Assembly (NCBI GenBank): GCA_937901185.1
Contig: CALCHR010000259.1
Coordinates: 1 to 19,291 of the forward strand
Origin: an uncultured Bacteroidales bacterium
GTDB taxonomy: Bacteria > Bacteroidota > Bacteroidia > Bacteroidales > Bacteroidaceae
Length of the DNA stretch: 19,291 bases
Direction: 5' to 3'
Shown here: piece by piece, positions 7,908-13,759 of the stretch
How positions within the stretch are numbered: position 1 is the first letter of the stretch
How the letters are laid out: every line of letters starts with the position of its first letter
Program-made: the position numbers and the translations under genes
Notes under the pieces: model-generated
The model's database searches: none
The model's input: only the letters and a program-made list of their open reading frames with translations
Told to the model about the DNA's origin: nothing

Positions 7908-8120
7908 ATGAAAGGACTAAGTGTATTAGCTGCCTTCTTGGGCGGCGCAGTTGTGGGGGCAGCCTGTGGTGTGTTGTTTGCCCCGGAAAAAGGGTCTGAA
8001 ACTCGTGCCCGTATTGCTGAAGCGCTCCGCAAAAGGGGGGTGAATCTTACGGCAAAGGAACTGGAAGGTTTGGTCGATGACATCGCCGACGAACTGCAAC
8101 CTGCAAACCGTAAAGTGTGA
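7908..8120 (+). CDS. YtxH-like small membrane protein
   Basis: Small protein of 70 aa. A glycine-rich hydrophobic N-terminus (LAAFLGGAVVGAACGVLFAPEKG, split by the usual GxxxG-type spacing) is followed by SETRARI and a charged helix. The segment LFAPEKGSETR is the hallmark of the YtxH family (general-stress associated in Bacillus). First gene of a three-gene cassette; the next gene starts 3 nt after its stop. One membrane segment, then a cytoplasmic helical tail, is the likely topology. Function in Bacteroidales is not established. Confidence 0.85.
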   Translation: MKGLSVLAAFLGGAVVGAACGVLFAPEKGSETRARIAEALRKRGVNLTAKELEGLVDDIADELQPANRKV

Positions 8121-8123
8121 CCC

Positions 8124-8501
8124 GTGTTTTCCGGTGATAAAAATCTCGAACTGATTTCGCAACTCTTTGCAGACGCCAAGCGTTATGCAGAGTTGCGTTT
8201 GCAGCTTACGAAGGTCGACTTGGTAAGCAAATTGGCCATTCTGCTTGCAGCGTTGATCTTGGGTGCGGTGCTTTTTATGCTCTTCACCATCGTCATCCTT
8301 TTCCTCTCCTACACGGCCGCGGCTATGCTTGCCACCTGGCTGGGCAGCATGTCGGCAGCTTGTGCTGTGATAGCAGGCTGCTATCTTCTTGTGGCAGTGG
8401 TGGTCTATGCCAATCGTCGCCGTTGGATAGTGACGCCCCTGGCTAGGTTTCTGAGCAAACTCTTTTTAAGCAACCCTAAACAGAATACAGAAAATGGTTA
8501 A
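8124..8501 (+). CDS. DUF1469 / phage-holin-3-6-like membrane protein, GTG start
   Basis: 125-aa inner-membrane protein with an amphipathic N-terminal helix (about 5-35) and two hydrophobic hairpin segments (about 36-60 and 66-94), then a basic tail. This layout matches the DUF1469 (Phage_holin_3_6) group, which is chromosomal and usually found next to YtxH genes despite the holin name. Translation must begin at a GTG (8124): it lies 3 nt after the preceding stop and no ATG occurs before the membrane segments. The downstream gene overlaps its end by 8 nt, pointing to translational coupling. No lysis genes are near, so a phage origin is not supported. Confidence 0.8.
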   Translation: MFSGDKNLELISQLFADAKRYAELRLQLTKVDLVSKLAILLAALILGAVLFMLFTIVILFLSYTAAAMLATWLGSMSAACAVIAGCYLLVAVVVYANRRRWIVTPLARFLSKLFLSNPKQNTENG

Positions 8502-8733
8502 GCCCGGATATTCTTTGGAGGAGCTGGAAGCGCTACGCCTCGACTTGGAGAAAGAGAGCGCCGAAGTGGCAGCACGCATGCGCCACACTGCCACTGAGAT
8601 GTTTGCCCCGATGCCCTCGGGAGGTAAAATCCAGTCCTTCTTCAACAACGCTGAGCGGGCCATCGCTATCTACGATGGAGTGAGGCTGGGATTCAAATTG
8701 TTCAGGCAAGTGAGGCGTTTGTTCAAAGGCTGA
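8494..8733 (+). CDS. Small conserved-looking hypothetical protein, third gene of the YtxH cassette
   Basis: 79 aa, soluble and rich in charged residues. An N-terminal acidic helix (LEELEALRLDLEKESAEVAARM, shown here in part) precedes a central FAPMPSGGK segment and a C-terminal amphipathic helix ending in a basic FRQVRRLFKG. I do not recognise a named family. The ATG overlaps the stop of the DUF1469-like gene by 8 nt and codon use fits its neighbours, so it is a real coding region. It probably works with the two membrane proteins upstream; the basic amphipathic end could contact membrane. Confidence 0.75.
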   Translation: MVKPGYSLEELEALRLDLEKESAEVAARMRHTATEMFAPMPSGGKIQSFFNNAERAIAIYDGVRLGFKLFRQVRRLFKG

Positions 8734-8833
8734 GAAGCTGAACGGGGCAGGACAGAATGATGCCATTCTTAGCCCTGCGCTTTAGGATATGTCGATGGGA
8801 GATTTTCTCTCTCTTCGGAACAGAAAAAATAGG

Positions 8834-8866
8834 AGGTTCGTGGTGTCAAGCTGCGAGCCTTTTTTT
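8834..8866 (+). terminator. Intrinsic terminator of the YtxH cassette
   Basis: A 7-bp stem AGGTTCG (8834-8840) with CGAGCCT (8854-8860) includes one U·G pair and is followed by seven T (8860-8866). It lies 100 nt past the third gene. A weaker bulged hairpin (8747-8778) lies closer to the stop but has no T-tract. Confidence 0.65.
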
Positions 8867-8884
8867 ACCCATACATCAATCTCG

Positions 8885-9026
8885 TTTTCTTAGTAGTTAC
8901 TTTAGAAATCTTAGTAGTTACCAAATTTTTCTTAGTAGTTACCGAAATTTACCTAGCTTTTACCTAAGAAATGCCCGAAAATGGGTATTGAAAATCAGAT
9001 AGTTACAAAGGGTGTTTTGGGACCAT
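8885..9026 (+). repeat. Dispersed 21-bp-period repeat element, copy B
   Basis: Four units start at 8889, 8910, 8931 and 8952, exactly 21 bp apart. The first three carry CTTAGTAGTTAC; the fourth is the degenerate CCTAGCTTTTACC. The tail (from about 8973) holds GCCCGAAAATGGG, TTGAAAATCA and GATAGTTACAAAG, and stays similar to copy A up to ACCATT (9022-9026). The whole copy lies between the convergent YtxH cassette and the RluA-family gene, after the cassette terminator. Because 21 is a multiple of 3, frames through the array stay open and give a seven-residue repeat, which makes a false ORF at 8757-9002. The remaining gap (9027-9113) holds a small stem CTGCC/GGCAG (9036-9062). Confidence 0.9.
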
Positions 9027-9118
9027 TTTCTGTTACTGCCGGAGGGTTGGGAAAAGTGGCAGCAAGGCGAAGGGACTTTCCGGGAGTGGCTATTGCTGCT
9101 TTGGTGTAGGGGTAAAGA

Positions 9119-9158
9119 AAAGGAGTATGCCGTGACTTCAGGTCTGACATACTCCTTT
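9119..9158 (-). terminator. Intrinsic terminator of the RluA-family gene
   Basis: An 11-bp perfect stem (9119-9129 with 9148-9158) with an inner GAC/GTC pairing is followed on the minus strand by a U-rich run (the TTTTCTTTA region). It begins 4 nt past the stop of the pseudouridine synthase gene. Confidence 0.8.
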
Positions 9159-9162
9159 GTTC

Positions 9163-10089
9163 TTATTGCTCTGTGGCCTGTCTTTCTTTTTTAGGCTTCT
9201 CGGTGCGCTCCAATGCAGCGAGAAACTGTTTGGGCATCTCCGTTTCGAAGGTCAGCAACTTGCCGTTGATGGGGTGGTAGAAGTTGAGACGGAAGGCGTG
9301 GAGGCCCAAGCGGCCAATGGGGTTGTCGCCGTTGCCATACTTTGTGTCGCCGCAAACGGGTGTGCCGATATCCTGGAGGTGTACGCGTATCTGGTTTTTC
9401 CTGCCGGTCTCCAGCTTAAGTTCCACGAGCGAGTGTTTGCCGTCGCTTTTCAGCACCTTGTAATGGGTCAAGGCATATTTTCCGCCATTGTCTGTCGGCG
9501 AAGAGTAGGTCACGTAGGCCTTGTTGTCCTTCAGCCAACTCTCTATCGAGCCTTTTTTCTGCTGGGGCACTCCGGAAACCAGCGCCACATAGCGGCGGTC
9601 GGTGACAATCTCATGCCAGTTGTGCTCCAAAATCTGCTCGGCCTCGATGGTCTTGGCATAGACCAACAAACCCGATGTCTCGCGGTCGAGGCGATGCACC
9701 ACGTGGGCCGTGCAGCCTTGGTGGCTCTTGCGCAGATAGTCGTCGAGCACGGATTTTACACTGAAAGCAAGGCTGTTAGAGGCCATGGAGAGGATGCCCA
9801 CGCTCTTTTCTACCACGATGATGTAGGCGTCTTCGTAGACAAGCTTGACAAACTTGCTGCTGAAGCTGTTCTTGTTTTTCTGCTTGCTGATTTCCACCCG
9901 GTCGCCCACCTTGAGACGGTAGTCGTGTTGCTTCACTAAGCGCTCGTTCACTGTGACGCCGCTACCGGTCAGTATGGCCTTGGCCTTGTTGCGGCTGATG
10001 CCGTCTAAGGCTGTCATGATGAAGTCGAGCATAGTTCCTTCTTGCTTCACCTTGAAGAAAGTGGTCTGTGGCTTGCTGTTTCTGCGCAT
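9163..10089 (-). CDS. RluA-family pseudouridine synthase
   Basis: RNA-modifying enzyme (308 aa) that isomerises uridine to pseudouridine. An N-terminal S4 RNA-binding domain (about 18-66) precedes the synthase domain. The catalytic motif HRLDRETSG (132-140) contains the nucleophile Asp135. Further family landmarks are RRYVALVSG (165-173), LETGRKNQIRVHLQDIG (226-242) and GDTKYG (247-252). The length fits RluC/RluD-type enzymes. The target site, 23S rRNA or tRNA, cannot be decided from sequence. The ATG at 10089 lies about 20 nt downstream of the predicted start site of its promoter. Confidence 0.94.
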   Translation of the reverse strand: MRRNSKPQTTFFKVKQEGTMLDFIMTALDGISRNKAKAILTGSGVTVNERLVKQHDYRLKVGDRVEISKQKNKNSFSSKFVKLVYEDAYIIVVEKSVGILSMASNSLAFSVKSVLDDYLRKSHQGCTAHVVHRLDRETSGLLVYAKTIEAEQILEHNWHEIVTDRRYVALVSGVPQQKKGSIESWLKDNKAYVTYSSPTDNGGKYALTHYKVLKSDGKHSLVELKLETGRKNQIRVHLQDIGTPVCGDTKYGNGDNPIGRLGLHAFRLNFYHPINGKLLTFETEMPKQFLAALERTEKPKKERQATEQ

Positions 10090-10106
10090 GTAGAGTTTGA
10101 TTTTAT

Positions 10107-10149
10107 TTTGGGTGCAAAGTTAAGAAAAAATCCTAACTTTGTCCTCCAA
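10107..10149. promoter_or_regulatory. Back-to-back divergent promoters for the RluA-family and ComF-family genes
   Basis: Plus strand: TAACTTTG (10134-10141) fits the -7 consensus, with TTTG at 10107-10110, spacer 23. Minus strand: TAACTTTG (plus coordinates 10115-10122), with TTGG at 10146-10149, spacer again 23. The two -7 boxes are inverted copies 11 bp apart, so polymerase cannot sit on both at once. The spacer is slightly long for the consensus. Confidence 0.6.
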
Positions 10150-10164
10150 CCCGATGTGTGCTAT

Positions 10165-10908
10165 ATGAAAATACTCAGAGAAGCGAAGCGTGCCGTAGCC
10201 GAAGTGCTGCGCCTGCTCTTCCCGGAAAAATGTGCAGTTTGTGGGCGCCGATTGGAACAAGGCGAGCAGGTGATGTGTAATGCTTGCTTCGCAGGCCTGC
10301 CACGAACCAACATGTGTGCCGCAAAGGGGAACGTCGTCGAGCGCCTCTTCTGGGGAAAAATTCCGGTGGAGCGCGCCAACGCTTATATGTATTACCAGGC
10401 CGGCACAGCTTCCTGCCATCCCATCTTCCAACTGAAATACTACGGCCGAGCCGCCGTGGGGTTTTACTTTGGGCGTATCATGGCTGCCGATTTGCAGCAG
10501 ACGGACTTTTTTAACACTATAGATTGCATCGTGCCTGTCCCTTTGGCAAAAAGCCGGCAGCAGCAACGCGGCTATAACCAAAGCGAACTCCTGGCAGAAG
10601 GTATTGCCGAATGGACTAAACTCCCCGTGGAACGAAGCGCCGTGGAACGTGTGGTGGCTAACCCCACACAGACGCATCTCAACGCCCGGCAGCGAATAGA
10701 AAACGTTGCAGACATCTTCCGTCTGCAACGTCCCGAACTTTTAGAGAATCGCCACGTACTCTTGGTGGACGATGTGCTGACCACAGGCGCTACCTTGCTT
10801 TCCTGCGCCGAGGAAGTGGCCAAAGCAAAGGGTGTGCGCATCAGCGTGCTGGTGCTTGGCTTGGCCGGCCACCATTCTTTGGCCGACCTGCCGTGCGGAG
10901 GATTTTAG
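10165..10908 (+). CDS. ComF-family phosphoribosyltransferase-like protein
   Basis: 247 aa from the chosen ATG. An N-terminal zinc site is visible (C23, C26, C38, C41; CAVC and CNAC). A type I phosphoribosyltransferase domain follows with VPVPLAKSRQQQRGYNQSELLA (about 123-144, given in part) and the PRPP loop VLLVDDVLTTGAT (198-210). ComF and its GntX relatives act in use of external DNA and in competence; the exact role in Bacteroidales is unknown. The frame is open further upstream to 10042, but that would place the start before the promoter at 10107-10141, so the ATG at 10165 is preferred. It ends at a shared terminator with the OmpA-like gene. Confidence 0.9.
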   Translation: MKILREAKRAVAEVLRLLFPEKCAVCGRRLEQGEQVMCNACFAGLPRTNMCAAKGNVVERLFWGKIPVERANAYMYYQAGTASCHPIFQLKYYGRAAVGFYFGRIMAADLQQTDFFNTIDCIVPVPLAKSRQQQRGYNQSELLAEGIAEWTKLPVERSAVERVVANPTQTHLNARQRIENVADIFRLQRPELLENRHVLLVDDVLTTGATLLSCAEEVAKAKGVRISVLVLGLAGHHSLADLPCGGF

Positions 10909-10964
10909 TAAGGCTTTTCAAAAATCCTATGGCAGTAGTATTTTTTAGAAGGTCAATAAATAAT

Positions 10965-11002
10965 ATAAAGGGGTAGGCTTTTCTAAGAGCCTACCCCTTT
11001 AT
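10965..11002. terminator. Bidirectional terminator between the ComF-family and OmpA-like genes
   Basis: A 14-bp perfect stem (10965-10978 with 10989-11002), extended by A-T and G·U pairs, closes on a short loop. The A/T-rich ends give U-rich runs on both strands. It lies 56 nt past the ComF-family stop and 28 nt past the OmpA-like stop, between convergent genes. Confidence 0.88.
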
Positions 11003-11029
11003 TAGTGTGATAAATTGTTTGACGTGTTC

Positions 11030-11908
11030 TTATTCGGCCTCCGGTGCTTGGTCTATGAGTTCCATAAACTGATCAAGCTTGGGCGTGATGATAATCTGGG
11101 TGCGGCGGTTGCGTTGCTTACCCACTTCTGTGTCGTTGGACACAAGCGGATTGTATTCGCCACGGCCTGCTGCTGAAAGACGTTTGGGATCTACGCCGTA
11201 CTGGGTTTGCAGGGCTTGCACCACAGAAGAGGCGCGGAGTGCGCTCAAGTCCCAGTTGTTGCGGATGTTGGTACGGGAGATAGGCACGTTGTCAGTGTTG
11301 CCTTCTACGAGCACATCGTAGTCCTTGTAGTCCATTATGATTTTTGCAATCTTGCTGAGTGTTTCGTTGGCGCGCTCGTTGATTTCGTAGCTGCCGGACT
11401 TGTAAAGCATGTTGTCAGCCAAGGAGATGTACACCACGCCTTTGAGCACCTGCACGTCCACTTCCTGCAACTCTTCGCGGCTGAGCGAGCGAGTCAAGCG
11501 GTTGGTGAGGGCCATGTTGAGCGAGTCTGATTTCGACTTGGTCTCTACCAGCTGTTTGATGAAGCGGTTGGAGGCATTGATTTCATCTACCAGTTTGGAG
11601 ATGTTCACATTGCCTTGTGTGTTCTGCTCAAGGCTTTTGTTGAGCGAGCCTTGCAGGGTGGCGTAAGCCTTTTGCAGTTGGGCCTGGTTGCGTTGTGCTT
11701 CCTTCAGGCGGTCTTCCAGGTTCTTCTGGTTGGCTTCTGCCTTGGCGATGGTCACTTGGGCGCTTTGGTAGTTGCCTTGCAGTGTGCTATACTCTGTTTT
11801 GAGTTTGTCGTAGTCGGCTTGTGCTGCAGCCAGTTGCTTCTTAGAAACGCAGCCGGTGGTCAGGACGCATCCGGCCAAGAGGGCAATGGATAATAGATAG
11901 TGTTTCAT
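11030..11908 (-). CDS. OmpA-family lipoprotein with coiled coil
   Basis: Predicted outer-membrane lipoprotein (292 aa). The signal peptide ends in LTTGC (Cys20), with Cys14 (LLAGC) as a less likely site. A long coiled coil (about 22-140, rich in Ala, Gln, Lys and Leu) leads to an OmpA-type peptidoglycan-binding domain (about 150-277) with VEGNTDNVPIS, NNWDLSALRA and GRGEYNPLVSNDT...RNRRTQI. Asp220 and Arg268 are the expected diaminopimelate-binding residues. It would bridge the outer membrane and the wall, like Pal. It follows the conserved unknown gene by 45 nt and is probably co-transcribed with it. Confidence 0.93.
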   Translation of the reverse strand: MKHYLLSIALLAGCVLTTGCVSKKQLAAAQADYDKLKTEYSTLQGNYQSAQVTIAKAEANQKNLEDRLKEAQRNQAQLQKAYATLQGSLNKSLEQNTQGNVNISKLVDEINASNRFIKQLVETKSKSDSLNMALTNRLTRSLSREELQEVDVQVLKGVVYISLADNMLYKSGSYEINERANETLSKIAKIIMDYKDYDVLVEGNTDNVPISRTNIRNNWDLSALRASSVVQALQTQYGVDPKRLSAAGRGEYNPLVSNDTEVGKQRNRRTQIIITPKLDQFMELIDQAPEAE

Positions 11909-11953
11909 GTCTGTCTTTAATTTGTAGATATAGATATGAATAATGTGTAAGGT

Positions 11954-12529
11954 CTATTTGATTTCTTCGCTGCGGATACGCAAGGCGCTCATGAGCGAGT
12001 AGCCCAGTATCTCTTGTGCAAATCCCCTTCCCGGGGTAGGTTCCATCGTGAAGAGGGTGATGTCTTTATCTTCTGCCTCTACGCAGATGCGCTTGAGGCG
12101 TTCGCCGTAGGCTGTCATGTCGCCCACTGCGAGGATGCGTTTCACCTGTTTCTCTTCTACCAACGCCTGGAAGGCTTGTACATAAAAGTCTTCGGCCGAT
12201 ACGAGTTCTTCCACAGGGAAGGAGAGCAGTCCAAACTCACCCAGGTTGTCCTTGAAGGCTTTGTCGGAGAGTTCTTCCTTGAAGTTGCCGGGCTTCATGT
12301 GGCGGAGTTCTTCTTTGTCTTTGCTGTGAAGGAAGATGGCTTGAATCTGGTTGTTGCCCGGGCGCATTCCGCCATCCAGGGCTACGCAGTCGAGCCAGTG
12401 GCAAAGGTCGCCGGCATCGATGCGGCGGTCTATCATTCGCTCGAAGTTGACAATCAGGTCGAAGGTAATGCGGTCGAGAAAGTCGGCATCGACCAGCACC
12501 ACGTTTTCTGTATATGCAGTTTTTTCCAT
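11954..12529 (-). CDS. Conserved Bacteroidales protein of unknown function, possible PIN/NYN-like fold
   Basis: 191 aa from the ATG at 12529. A start two codons earlier would be a TTG, so the ATG is preferred. There is no signal peptide or membrane segment, so it is cytoplasmic. It begins with ENVVLVDADFLDRITFDLI, a strand ending in acidic residues, and ends with a pattern VKRILAVGDMTAYGERLKRI. An acidic strand end, a helix and a second strand with a G-D are like nuclease-type PIN/NYN folds, but this is only a resemblance. I have seen similar proteins in Bacteroides as a DUF family (DUF6621 is my uncertain memory). It sits 54 nt after the DUF3298-type gene and 45 nt before the OmpA-like gene. 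Confidence 0.8.
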   Translation of the reverse strand: MEKTAYTENVVLVDADFLDRITFDLIVNFERMIDRRIDAGDLCHWLDCVALDGGMRPGNNQIQAIFLHSKDKEELRHMKPGNFKEELSDKAFKDNLGEFGLLSFPVEELVSAEDFYVQAFQALVEEKQVKRILAVGDMTAYGERLKRICVEAEDKDITLFTMEPTPGRGFAQEILGYSLMSALRIRSEEIK

Positions 12530-12583
12530 AGGCAATAATAAGTTTCAGATGTTAGAGAATGGTTCGGCATCGCCTTTCCCTCT

Positions 12584-13420
12584 TTATTTCCAAAGCCACT
12601 TGGCCTCTTCGGTCCAAAATCCTTTTAGTTTGGAGTAGGAAATGACGGCCATGGGACGTCCGGCGGCGTAGGGGGCTATCTCGTAGGAGGCGTATTGCAC
12701 GCGCAGACCGTCTTTCAGCAATCCCGGAGTGCCGGCAGGCAGAGGAAAGTTTTTGCGGCTATACTCTTGGTCGAAGATCAACCGCGTTTTCAGATCCGAG
12801 TAAGTGGGTACGCCGAAGAAGTCTTGCAGACCGTCGACTACCAAACCGCGCAGTGCCGGCATTTTCTTCTTCAGAAAGAGGTCTTCCCAAGTGAGCAGTT
12901 TGCCGGTGTCTTTTCGGAAGGTGGCATACACCAAGGCTTGTCCTCCATGGGCACCGCCGGTGTAGAAGTAGGTCTCTGCAGAGAAGGTGATAAACCTATT
13001 GGTCTCATAGACCACGCTGATGGTCATGTCGTAGCTGTAGGAGATGCGGTGGCGGTTGCCTTCTTTGCGCATCTGTTTGTCTATCTCTGAGATTTCAGCT
13101 TTGCTGTTTTTGATAAAAGCTTTTTGGTGGGCCGCCACCATCTTCTTGAGTGACGGGGCATTTATGGCGGCTGGCTTTTGCTCCAGGCCGAAGCAGAGCA
13201 GACTGTCGGCCCATGCTGTTACATTGCTGTAGACGGCTTCTGTGGCTTTGGGAAGGTCGCCCGCAAAACGAAACTCTACAGAGTGGAGGCCTTTAACCTT
13301 TTGGAACTTATGGCTTTCTACGTGCTGCAAAGCCACGGTGTCGGTCAGTGCATAGTCGGCCTTCAGATGGAGTGCCGGCAGCAAGAAGAGCAGGAGAAGA
13401 AAGAGTTTGGTAAGTCTCAT
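12584..13420 (-). CDS. Exported DUF3298/RsiV-like protein
   Basis: 278 aa from the ATG at 13420. An N-terminal signal peptide (LTKLFLLLLFLLPALHLKA) exports it to the periplasm. The middle has the DUF3298-type signature: ISYSYDMTISVVYETNRFITF, then AETYFYTGGAHG and FRKDTGKLLTWEDLF (given in parts). Relatives include RsiV, a lysozyme-binding anti-sigma factor, but here no sigma factor gene is adjacent and no cytoplasmic domain exists, so that role is not supported. A longer frame starts at a TTG (13462), but it would begin upstream of the promoter at 13449-13480. First gene of the group that includes the conserved unknown and OmpA-like genes. Confidence 0.85.
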   Translation of the reverse strand: MRLTKLFLLLLFLLPALHLKADYALTDTVALQHVESHKFQKVKGLHSVEFRFAGDLPKATEAVYSNVTAWADSLLCFGLEQKPAAINAPSLKKMVAAHQKAFIKNSKAEISEIDKQMRKEGNRHRISYSYDMTISVVYETNRFITFSAETYFYTGGAHGGQALVYATFRKDTGKLLTWEDLFLKKKMPALRGLVVDGLQDFFGVPTYSDLKTRLIFDQEYSRKNFPLPAGTPGLLKDGLRVQYASYEIAPYAAGRPMAVISYSKLKGFWTEEAKWLWK

Positions 13421-13448
13421 AGTCGTCTTGTCTTTGTGTTTCAGACCA

Positions 13449-13480
13449 CAAAGGTACACCAAAAAATCCTATATCACAAA
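13449..13480 (-). promoter_or_regulatory. Strong Bacteroides-type promoter for the DUF3298 gene
   Basis: On the minus strand TACCTTTG (13449-13456) fits the -7 consensus TAnnTTTG, and TTTG (13477-13480) fits -33, with a 20-nt spacer. This is the best consensus match in the window. The start site would be near 13441, about 20 nt before the ATG at 13420, and this decides the start codon. Confidence 0.8.
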
Positions 13481-13549
13481 TACCGCCCCCTTGTCCGGCC
13501 TTTTTTAACCTCTGGTAAGCATTCTGAATATTTGTAAAAGGAGGAGTTT

Positions 13550-13664
13550 TTCTTAGTAGGCTTCTAGGAAAAACTCGGAGTTTACTAGGAAAATTTTGTA
13601 GTTTACTAGTTTCACTTAGTAAACTCCGAAGAAACGGCTTTTCAACTCCTTGAAAATCAATAGG
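13550..13664 (+). repeat. Diverged copy C of the 21-bp-period repeat, with inverted array
   Basis: CTAGG/CTAGT marks occur at 13564, 13585 and 13606, 21 bp apart. They belong to units of the form TCGGAGTTTACTAGG, the reverse complement of TAGTAAACTCCGA. The next unit (CTTAGTAAACTCCGAAG, from 13615) is in the forward sense and runs into a tail resembling copies A, B and D (GAAGAAACGGC and TTGAAAATCAA). The array therefore runs opposite to its tail. A 13-bp perfect inverted repeat (13575-13587 with 13617-13629) and a competing 9-bp stem (13600-13608 with 13617-13625) result. The copy lies between the end of the PiT gene and the promoter of the DUF3298 gene. Confidence 0.75.
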
Positions 13665-13684
13665 CTTTTTCGGGGTATAAAACT

Positions 13685-13735
13685 GTGCGAGCAATTCTTG
13701 TCGGAACTGATGCCGTGACGAAGAATTGCTCGCGC
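13685..13735 (-). terminator. Hairpin 3' of the PiT gene
   Basis: A perfect 13-bp stem (13687-13699 with 13721-13733), extended by G·U and G-C pairs outside, with a 21-nt loop. On the minus strand it is followed by CAGTTTTATA, a short U run. It lies 25 nt past the stop of the PiT gene at 13760. Confidence 0.7.
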
Positions 13736-13759
13736 GTATAATATAATAATGTGTAGGCC

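Noticed and set aside
8124..8501. Phage holin, suggesting a prophage remnant
   Set aside because: The holin label is a family name only; no phage genes nearby and the usual chromosomal partner YtxH is adjacent.
8757..9002. 81-residue plus-strand ORF through repeat copy B
   Set aside because: It only stays open because the 21-bp period is a multiple of three; it translates to a seven-residue SSY-type repeat, overlaps a terminator hairpin, and lacks normal codon use.
9157..9939. 260-residue antisense ORF in the RluA-family gene
   Set aside because: Shadow of the well-supported pseudouridine synthase on the minus strand.
10042..10164. Longer N-terminus of the ComF-family protein
   Set aside because: It would lie across the divergent promoters and overlap the RluA-family gene start; the ATG at 10165 starts a typical ComF N-terminus.
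13421..13462. Longer DUF3298 protein N-terminus from a TTG
   Set aside because: It begins upstream of a near-perfect promoter; the ATG at 13420 starts a clean signal peptide.
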